NCBI GenBank assembly: GCA_002314775.1 | Contig: DCHE01000001.1 | Location: forward strand, 5,686 to 33,530 | Direction of reading: 5' to 3' | Origin: Lachnospiraceae bacterium UBA1760 | GTDB taxonomy: Bacteria; Bacillota; Clostridia; Lachnospirales; Lachnospiraceae | Length of the DNA: 27,845 nt | Shown here: one piece after another, positions 21,684-27,845 of the stretch | How the letters are laid out: each line of letters opens with the position of its first letter | Numbering within the stretch: position 1 is the first letter of the stretch | Position numbers and translations under genes: made by a program | Notes under the pieces: generated by a model | What the model was told of the DNA's origin: nothing | Databases searched by the model: none | The model's input: only the letters and a program-made list of their open reading frames with translations

Positions 21684-22403
21684 TTATTTTGTAATTAGCT
21701 CGCTGCACTCAGGTCTAACTTCCTTACCAGCAGCAAGAATAATCTCTCTTGATAACACCTCCATGGCATCAATATATCCGCCAGGCAGTGCATAATCCCT
21801 TTTTATTAATGAAAGCTCAGTACATCCGAGAATAATAACCTCGGCTCCTGCCTCTCTCAAATCACTGGATACTCCATAAAATTTCTCGATGTTTACCTTT
21901 TTTCCAGCCTTAACATTTTTATAGATAATATCCATAATCTTTTCCTGGTCATCAGAATCTGGAAGTATAACCTTAAGTCCATGCTCCTCCATAACCCTCT
22001 GAAAAAGACCACTTTTTACTGTACCTGTTGTAGCCGTAAGCCCAACACACTTTACTCCCTTTTCATAAAGATATCTGGCAGTACAGCTAATCATATTGAT
22101 AAGCTTAACATCCTTTATGCCCTCCTCAATCTCGCTATGAAAATAGTGAGCAGTGATACAAGGCATGGCCATAGTATCTATGCCAAGCTTTTTAAGCTCA
22201 TTTCCCGCCTTAACAATCTCTGGAACAGGATTTGGTTTTGTGTTATCAAGTATGTAAGCGGTTCTATCTGGAATTCCTGGCTGATTATAAATAACCATTG
22301 GAATATGCTCCTGATCAGAATCGGCCTTCGTCATATTGATAACAAGCTCCATAAGATATGCTGTTGCAAGCGGACCAAGTCCTCCGATAATTCCGATATT
22401 CAT
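21684..22403 (-). CDS. Asp/Glu-superfamily amino-acid racemase
   Basis: A cofactor-independent racemase of the aspartate/glutamate family, using two Cys to remove and add the alpha proton. It is 239 aa: GIIGGLGPLATAY at the start, Cys82 in AMPCITAHYF and Cys194 in ILGCTELSL, both present. The family includes aspartate racemase and RacX/YgeA-type broad enzymes, and the sequence does not settle which amino acid is used. The start at 22403 is supported by GGAGG 7 bases upstream; longer in-frame starts would overlap it. First gene of the operon with the ligase, carrier, MBOAT and SGNH genes, so it probably supplies the D-amino acid for activation. Confidence 0.85.
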   Translation of the reverse strand: MNIGIIGGLGPLATAYLMELVINMTKADSDQEHIPMVIYNQPGIPDRTAYILDNTKPNPVPEIVKAGNELKKLGIDTMAMPCITAHYFHSEIEEGIKDVKLINMISCTARYLYEKGVKCVGLTATTGTVKSGLFQRVMEEHGLKVILPDSDDQEKIMDIIYKNVKAGKKVNIEKFYGVSSDLREAGAEVIILGCTELSLIKRDYALPGGYIDAMEVLSREIILAAGKEVRPECSELITK

Positions 22404-22509
22404 CACGAATCCTCCATATCGCCTGTATGAAAATCTCAACTTATCTAAATATAGTTGTTATAAAATTCAGCACAACAAGATAAGCTATTTTCCCAAATAA
22501 CCTTTATGT

Positions 22510-22538
22510 ATTATATAGTAGAGTGTTGTAAATGTCTA
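22510..22538 (-). promoter_or_regulatory. Sigma-A promoter for the dlt-like operon
   Basis: On the minus strand TAGACA (22538-22533) and TATAAT (22515-22510) are 17 bases apart, a near-consensus promoter. The leader before the racemase ATG is about 100 bases. An imperfect palindrome, TGTAGACATTTACA, covers the -35 and could be an operator. Confidence 0.8.
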
Positions 22539-22590
22539 CATTTATTTGAGTTTTTAATAAAATATACATATATTTATTGCAAATATAAAA

Positions 22591-22656
22591 GACACCCGGT
22601 CATTTAGTATTACCTGTGAAGCTTTGCTTCAGGGATAATCTAAATGGCCGAGTGCC
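22591..22656 (-). terminator. Large two-part hairpin terminator after the surface-protein gene
   Basis: A 17-bp outer helix joins GACACCCGGTCATTTAG and CTAAATGGCCGAGTGCC; read as minus-strand RNA, two G-U pairs and one mismatch occur, fewer defects than on plus. An inner hairpin (CTGAAGC/GCTTCA) caps it. TTTT follows on the minus strand. It isolates the surface-protein gene from the dlt-like operon. Confidence 0.8.
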
Positions 22657-22696
22657 CTTTTTAATTATAAATTTGATGATTAAACCTGTTAATCAT

Positions 22697-25600
22697 TTAT
22701 TCTTCTTCTGATTCCTCGTCCTTGTCAGTTTTCCTTTTATAGAAATAACCAAGAGCAAATAAACTGCCTGACATAATAACGAATAACCAGATAACTGGCA
22801 CATCATCTCCAGTCTTAGCTGAATTACCACCCTTACCCTTTGCGTCAGCCTTGATAAGGTTGTAATCTCCAGTAATTACAGTGACATCATAATTGCCAAG
22901 CTCATCTACATAAGATACATGGATTATATAATGTCCAGGGGCTGATGTACTCTCAATGTCGGTGTACACCTTAATTTCAAGATTATCTCCCTCACAGATT
23001 GAGCCCTCTGTTATCTCATAACTAAGCTCTGCCAAAGGATTACCCTTCTTACTCTCTGCATCCTTCACTGTGATTGTAATCTTTCTTGGTGAAATTCTGA
23101 AAGGTGTGTATTCGGACTCTGATGCAAGGTAGCAGTCATCCTCCGCCTCAAATGCCTTTACAAAATATTTACCAACGTTTACTGGTGCCTCAATTTCCTC
23201 GTACTCCTCATCCTCTGCATAATCCTTAGTGTTGTCAAATGCATATGCAGGAACGTCACTTGCTGTCACCTTCTTGTAATACTTAATTGTAAGCTCTCCT
23301 GTTCCCTTTCTTGTAACATCCTCTGGGTTACAGTTAACAGGGATCTTATCATAAATCTTATCAAGATTTGGACATTTAACTATATCAAGTATCTTTTCAA
23401 TTACTACCTTGCCAGATGTCTTTATCGGCTCATAATTCTCACTTACGATGAATACATATACCGTATACTCTCCCGGCTTTGTGAAGCTTGGATTTGTCTC
23501 AGATGCCTTTCCTGCCAGGGTAAGTATCGCAAGCTCTGCCTCGCTGTTAATAGGCTCCTCAGAGTAGTATACCTTATAGTTACCTTCAATTGCTTCAGTA
23601 TTTACCTTGATTGAATGAGTTTCCTCATCATACTTACCAATAAAGCCCTCTGAACCAACCTCAAGCACAGCCTTCTTGATTGTATATACAGCATTCACAG
23701 CAGTTATCTCATAATTTGGATTATCATCATAAACCGGAATTATTGGATACTGTCCTGCAGTGCTCTTATTTGTAAGAGCTGGCTCGGTCTTAGCACTTAT
23801 ATGAAGGTCATCGCCCTCGCATACATCGTCCTCGCCCGGCTTTGCTATAAGCTCTGCAATATCCTCGCCATATACGCTTTCAGCATCCTCTGCAGTGATT
23901 GTAATAGGCTTCTTAGAGATTGTAAATGGAACCATCTCTGTAGAAGTTTCTACATAATTGTTATCCGCTGCCTCAGTAGCTACTACATAGTATTCACCAG
24001 CATCCTTTGGTGCTCCTTCTAATTCCTTCTTATCCTTATCATAGAACTTGAAGGTAACAATTCCAGTGCCGTTCTTAGTTACAAATTCAGGTGTATCCTC
24101 AATTACTACATACTTGTTATCGTAAACCTTACTGATATCAACTATCTCAAGGCTTGGATCAGTAATTGGAAGTACATGAAGTATTCCTGATTCATACTTG
24201 ATACTATAATTTGAAGATGTAAGTCCTGATGGAATTATGTAATAATCTCCAGCTGGTGAAGTATTAGTGTAATCATCACTTGTTATATCATCCTCAGTCT
24301 TAAATGCATATTCAAGAGTTCCAGTAAGATTACTTACATCCTCACCCTCTGCAAATCCTTCGAATGAAACATAAGCATCCTCTGGGTCATCGAGATAATT
24401 AATACTATTATCATTTGCTGTGATTGTAAGGTCCTTAACTGAAATATCAATAGTACAGCTTGAAGTGTAAGGTGTGTAGTTTTCAGTAACAATGTAGAAG
24501 TAAATAGTGTAAGTTCCTACATCCTTCTTCTCTGGATTTACCTTCTTGATACTTGAAGTCTCATCATCCACATACTTTGTTATATCCTCTGCAGTAATTG
24601 GGCTTTCAGAGTAGTAGATTGTATTCTTCTCCTTCTTATCCTGAAGCTCAACTGTAATTGTATGTGTCTTTCCGTCATAAATTCCAGCATATCCAGACTC
24701 TGTAACCTTTAAGTCATCTGCTGATACTGTGTATGTACCATTTGCAGGAGTTATATCGTAGTTTGGATCATCTATGTAGGTTGGGATGATTGGGTACTTG
24801 CCTGTTGGTGTTTCCTTTGTTATCTCTGGATTTGTTTTTGCTCCGAGATTCAAATCATCTCCCTCGTAGATTGTTCCTTCGTATAATACTGAGGTTACTG
24901 CCTTTGGCTCTGTAGCATATGTAGATCCAGTATCAACTGCCTTAATCGTGATCTTAGCAGGTGAAATTGTAAATGGAATTAACTCTGTCTCAGTTGCTAC
25001 ATAGTTATTGTCAGCCTTCTCATAGCCCTTGATGAAGTACTCTCCAACATTTACTGGTGCACTGTCAAGCTTAATAACCTTTGTATCATCATCCTTGTCC
25101 TTAGCATAGTATTCAAATGTAACCTCGCCTGTTCCGTCCTTAGTAACGTATGCAGGTGTGTCCTCACATACTACTGCTTCCTTATCATAAACCTTGCTCA
25201 AATCTATGATACCAAGTGCTGGATCAGTAATTGGTTTTACTGTTAATTCTCCTGCAACAAATTCGATTTCATAATTATTTGAAGTAAGTCCACCTGGAAT
25301 AATGTAGTATGTTCCTGCAGGTGAGCCCTTTACATAGGTATCGCCATTTCCTTCGGCCTTAGAGTTATATACATAGGTGAGAGTTCCACTTAGATATGTC
25401 TCATTCTCTCCATTTACAAAGCCTTCAGTATAGGTTACTCCCTTATTTGATGGCTCATCAAGATAATTGATTTCATTAGCTACTGCTGTAATCTTAAGTG
25501 ACTTCTTCTCAACCTTGTAAACTGCTTCATTTAATGTAAATACATAATTGTATGCAGCTTCCTCATTGTAAGTAAACACGATGTCATACTCATTAACAGG

Positions 25601-27845
25601 TGTTGTAGCTACAACCTCGAACTCTGTATTATCGCTCTTAACAGTGATAACCTTCATTCCGATTGATCCCTTATCTACTGAAAGGATTCCGTAATCACTT
25701 GTTGACTCACCATTTATCTTAGTAGTCTTAAAGGTAAGTGTCTTTCCTGCAGAGCCATAAGTGCTCTTCTTATCCTCTGCTTCAAGTGTTACAGTTCTCT
25801 TACTGATATCTACGACCTCACTACCCTTAACATCCTCATAGTTAGCTGATGTAATAAAGTAGTAAACTGTCTTCGTACCGTTGTCAGTATACTTAGGATT
25901 TGTAGTAGAAGCATCGCCTGAACCAATAAGTCTCTCAAGCATTCTTCTGTCTGTAATCTCTGTTTCTGAGTAGTAAACTGTTACCTTTCCTTCTGCTTCA
26001 CTAGTGTCAACTGTAATTCCATGACTATTTCCATCATATATTCCAGTATAGCCATTAGCTGAGTATGGAAGTGTAATCTTATTAATCTTGTAGGTACCAT
26101 TTACTATCTCAATTTCATAGTTATTTAATTCATCTACGTAACTGATTGAAATACCATAGGTTCCAGCCACTGTCTTATTTGTGATTGTAACCTTACTGCT
26201 TGTATCATCCGCATCGTCCTTAATGTTATAAGTAAATGCTGTTGCCTTTATAACATCCTTATCCTTTTCAAGAATACCATTCTCAGTACCAGCATCCTCT
26301 CCATTGATAAGTGTTGTCTTAAATGTAAGCTCCTTAGGTGTATCACCGTATGACATCTCCTTATCCTCTGCCACAAGAGTAATCTTTCTTGGAGAAATCT
26401 TAAACTCTGTATATTCAGATTCAGAAGCTACATAGTTTGTATCAGCAGCCTTAAATGCCTTGATATAGTAAGTACCTGTATTTGTTGGTGCAGTAATCTC
26501 AGTGTATTCCTTCTCACCAAGCTCATTTTCCTTTGCTTCGTAATACTTAAAGGTTACCGCTCCATCTCCTGACTTAATAACATATTCCTCTGAATCCGAA
26601 ATGCTGTGTGGATTTCCGTCATAAATCTTGTCAAGTGCCTTAAGTGCTAAGGACTCATCAGTAATCGGCTTAACTATAAGCTTTCCAGCTACATACTTGA
26701 TATCATAATTATCTGAAGTATATCCAGATCCAATGATGTAGTAAGTACCTGCATCTGATGTAGTTGTGTATGCATCGCCAGTTCCATCCTCCTTAGTATT
26801 AAAGATGTAACTTATGCTTCCGCCTAAAACATCATAGCCTTCGCCATTTACAAATGCCACTTCCTTAAGTATTCCGTTGTTAAGAGGATTAGCCTTAGCC
26901 TCCTCCTTATAGTTAATAGTGTTGTCATTTACATAGATAGTAAGTGTCTGCTTCTCGACCTCATATGTACCCTCATCGAAGGTAAATACATAGTTCTTAT
27001 CAGCTTCCTCATTATATCTAAACTTAATTCCATATGTACCAACTACTGTCTTTGCATCGAGAGTGGTTTCTGTACCTGAAGCATCTGCTATGTAGAGAGA
27101 CATATTAACGATATCCTTATCCTTGGCAAGAATTCCGTCCTCTGTAGTATCTGCTCCGTTAATCTTAGTAGTCTTAAAGGTGAGCTCCTTAACAGGACCG
27201 CCGTAAGTACTCTTCTTATCCTCAGGCTTAAGAGTTACAGTTCTCTTTGCAATCTCAACTGTCTCACTATCGAACAAATCATCATAGTTTGTTGAAATGA
27301 TAGCGAAGTAAACAGTCTTTGTTGTTGCATCTTCGTACTGTGGATTTTCTGTACTGGCCTTACCACTATTAATGAGTGAATCAAGCTCGTCCTTAGAGTT
27401 AATTGGTTCCTCGCTGTAGTAAACAGTAACACTTCCTGCAGCTCCTGTTGTTCCTACAGTAATACCATGCTTCTCACCATCATAATATCCTTCATATCCC
27501 TCACTTGTGAAAGGAAGTGTAGTCTTACTTATGATGTAGTTATTGTCAATTACTTCGATCTCATAATTATCACTCTTAACATAGCTTATTGAGATACCAT
27601 AGGTTCCAGCCTCTGTAGTATTTGTAATTGTAAGTGTGTCTGTCCTATCTGTTGCATCAGCCTTCTTATTATAAGTAAATGCTGTTGCTTTTATTACATC
27701 CTTGTCCTTAGCAAGAATTCCATCCACACCAGTTACTAACTCACCATTAATCTTTGTTGTCTTAAATGTAAGCTCCTTTGGCTCATCACCGTAGGTACCC
27801 TGCTTCTTATCAGCAGTAAGTGTAATCTTTCTTGCTGTGATATTA
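22697..27845 (-). CDS. Giant MBG/YDG-repeat surface protein with sorting signal, 5' end missing
   Basis: The frame is open to the window edge, giving at least 1,715 aa without the N-terminus. It is a chain of 70-100-residue beta-rich modules of a few types: MBG-like (KITLTAEDK, SYG/TYG, ELTFKTT), YDG-like (GYTGIYDGNSHGITV, VYYSE), a NYLDEP/GTYYIIP type and a KVYDK/VTFKYY type. The C-terminus has a linker, SAKTGDD, a hydrophobic span (VIWLFVIMSGSLFALGYFY) and a basic-acidic tail (KRKTDKDEESEEE), a sortase-type wall-anchoring signal of the KTGD form. It is probably a long stalk or adhesin; the missing N-terminus would hold the functional head. No enzyme domain is visible in the part present. 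A strong terminator follows. Confidence 0.85.
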   Translation of the reverse strand, partial: NITARKITLTADKKQGTYGDEPKELTFKTTKINGELVTGVDGILAKDKDVIKATAFTYNKKADATDRTDTLTITNTTEAGTYGISISYVKSDNYEIEVIDNNYIISKTTLPFTSEGYEGYYDGEKHGITVGTTGAAGSVTVYYSEEPINSKDELDSLINSGKASTENPQYEDATTKTVYFAIISTNYDDLFDSETVEIAKRTVTLKPEDKKSTYGGPVKELTFKTTKINGADTTEDGILAKDKDIVNMSLYIADASGTETTLDAKTVVGTYGIKFRYNEEADKNYVFTFDEGTYEVEKQTLTIYVNDNTINYKEEAKANPLNNGILKEVAFVNGEGYDVLGGSISYIFNTKEDGTGDAYTTTSDAGTYYIIGSGYTSDNYDIKYVAGKLIVKPITDESLALKALDKIYDGNPHSISDSEEYVIKSGDGAVTFKYYEAKENELGEKEYTEITAPTNTGTYYIKAFKAADTNYVASESEYTEFKISPRKITLVAEDKEMSYGDTPKELTFKTTLINGEDAGTENGILEKDKDVIKATAFTYNIKDDADDTSSKVTITNKTVAGTYGISISYVDELNNYEIEIVNGTYKINKITLPYSANGYTGIYDGNSHGITVDTSEAEGKVTVYYSETEITDRRMLERLIGSGDASTTNPKYTDNGTKTVYYFITSANYEDVKGSEVVDISKRTVTLEAEDKKSTYGSAGKTLTFKTTKINGESTSDYGILSVDKGSIGMKVITVKSDNTEFEVVATTPVNEYDIVFTYNEEAAYNYVFTLNEAVYKVEKKSLKITAVANEINYLDEPSNKGVTYTEGFVNGENETYLSGTLTYVYNSKAEGNGDTYVKGSPAGTYYIIPGGLTSNNYEIEFVAGELTVKPITDPALGIIDLSKVYDKEAVVCEDTPAYVTKDGTGEVTFEYYAKDKDDDTKVIKLDSAPVNVGEYFIKGYEKADNNYVATETELIPFTISPAKITIKAVDTGSTYATEPKAVTSVLYEGTIYEGDDLNLGAKTNPEITKETPTGKYPIIPTYIDDPNYDITPANGTYTVSADDLKVTESGYAGIYDGKTHTITVELQDKKEKNTIYYSESPITAEDITKYVDDETSSIKKVNPEKKDVGTYTIYFYIVTENYTPYTSSCTIDISVKDLTITANDNSINYLDDPEDAYVSFEGFAEGEDVSNLTGTLEYAFKTEDDITSDDYTNTSPAGDYYIIPSGLTSSNYSIKYESGILHVLPITDPSLEIVDISKVYDNKYVVIEDTPEFVTKNGTGIVTFKFYDKDKKELEGAPKDAGEYYVVATEAADNNYVETSTEMVPFTISKKPITITAEDAESVYGEDIAELIAKPGEDDVCEGDDLHISAKTEPALTNKSTAGQYPIIPVYDDNPNYEITAVNAVYTIKKAVLEVGSEGFIGKYDEETHSIKVNTEAIEGNYKVYYSEEPINSEAELAILTLAGKASETNPSFTKPGEYTVYVFIVSENYEPIKTSGKVVIEKILDIVKCPNLDKIYDKIPVNCNPEDVTRKGTGELTIKYYKKVTASDVPAYAFDNTKDYAEDEEYEEIEAPVNVGKYFVKAFEAEDDCYLASESEYTPFRISPRKITITVKDAESKKGNPLAELSYEITEGSICEGDNLEIKVYTDIESTSAPGHYIIHVSYVDELGNYDVTVITGDYNLIKADAKGKGGNSAKTGDDVPVIWLFVIMSGSLFALGYFYKRKTDKDEESEEE

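Noticed and set aside
22525..22545. BlaI/CopY-type operator at TGTAGACATTTACA
   Set aside because: It is only an imperfect palindrome over the -35, and no matching repressor gene is in the window; kept as a note on the promoter rather than a called site.
22697..27845. Repeat region as a CRISPR array or DNA-level repeat element
   Set aside because: The repeats are protein modules in one open frame with diverged DNA, not short identical repeats with unique spacers.

Overview
The window reads as two genomes joined end to end. Bases 1 to about 6,700 look like a Bacteroidota chromosome, closest in style to Prevotellaceae. The genes there start without Shine-Dalgarno sequences, an ECF-type GTAAC/CGTCT promoter is present, and TopA, YbeY and the C-terminal four fifths of RuvB carry Bacteroidota-type sequence. 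Bases from about 6,730 to 27,845 look like an AT-rich Lachnospiraceae (Butyrivibrio/Roseburia-like) chromosome, with GGAGG ribosome binding sites, sigma-A promoters, T-tract terminators and the Firmicutes order secG-rnr-smpB-ssrA. The switch falls inside ruvB at the conserved Walker A region. The best explanation is a chimeric metagenome assembly, so the two halves should be interpreted separately.

Left part, plus strand: the 3' part of topA, aroK, argB, an ECF sigma factor, then an ECF-type promoter and a one-TM anti-sigma-like protein. After a 13-bp-stem terminator, ybeY, coaD and the bulk of ruvB run on the minus strand.

Right part: ruvA and a DivIVA-family protein run leftwards, and a YprB-like DEDD exonuclease runs rightwards from a divergent promoter region. 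Next comes a minus-strand block rich in ribosome-rescue functions. In transcription order it holds a TetM/EF-G-like GTPase fused to a C-terminal Rae1/YacP (NYN) endonuclease domain, secG, rnr (RNase R), smpB, a small one-TM protein and the tmRNA gene ssrA. tmRNA, SmpB and RNase R form the trans-translation pathway, and Rae1 of Bacillus subtilis is a ribosome-dependent mRNA endonuclease. The fusion is therefore a strong candidate for an uncharacterised ribosome surveillance factor.

Further right, also on the minus strand, is a dlt-like operon driven by a good sigma-A promoter: Asp/Glu-family amino-acid racemase, adenylating ligase, carrier protein, MBOAT acyltransferase, a membrane-anchored SGNH-like protein with Cys at the nucleophile position, and a lipoprotein. 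The layout mimics D-alanylation of teichoic acid. The dedicated racemase, the Gly in place of the DltA pocket Cys and the Cys-SGNH partner argue for a different aminoacyl group and perhaps a different acceptor.

The window ends inside a very large sortase-type surface protein built of MBG/YDG-like repeats, in super-units that shorten stepwise toward the cell wall. No insertion sequence, CRISPR array, attachment site or prophage was seen.
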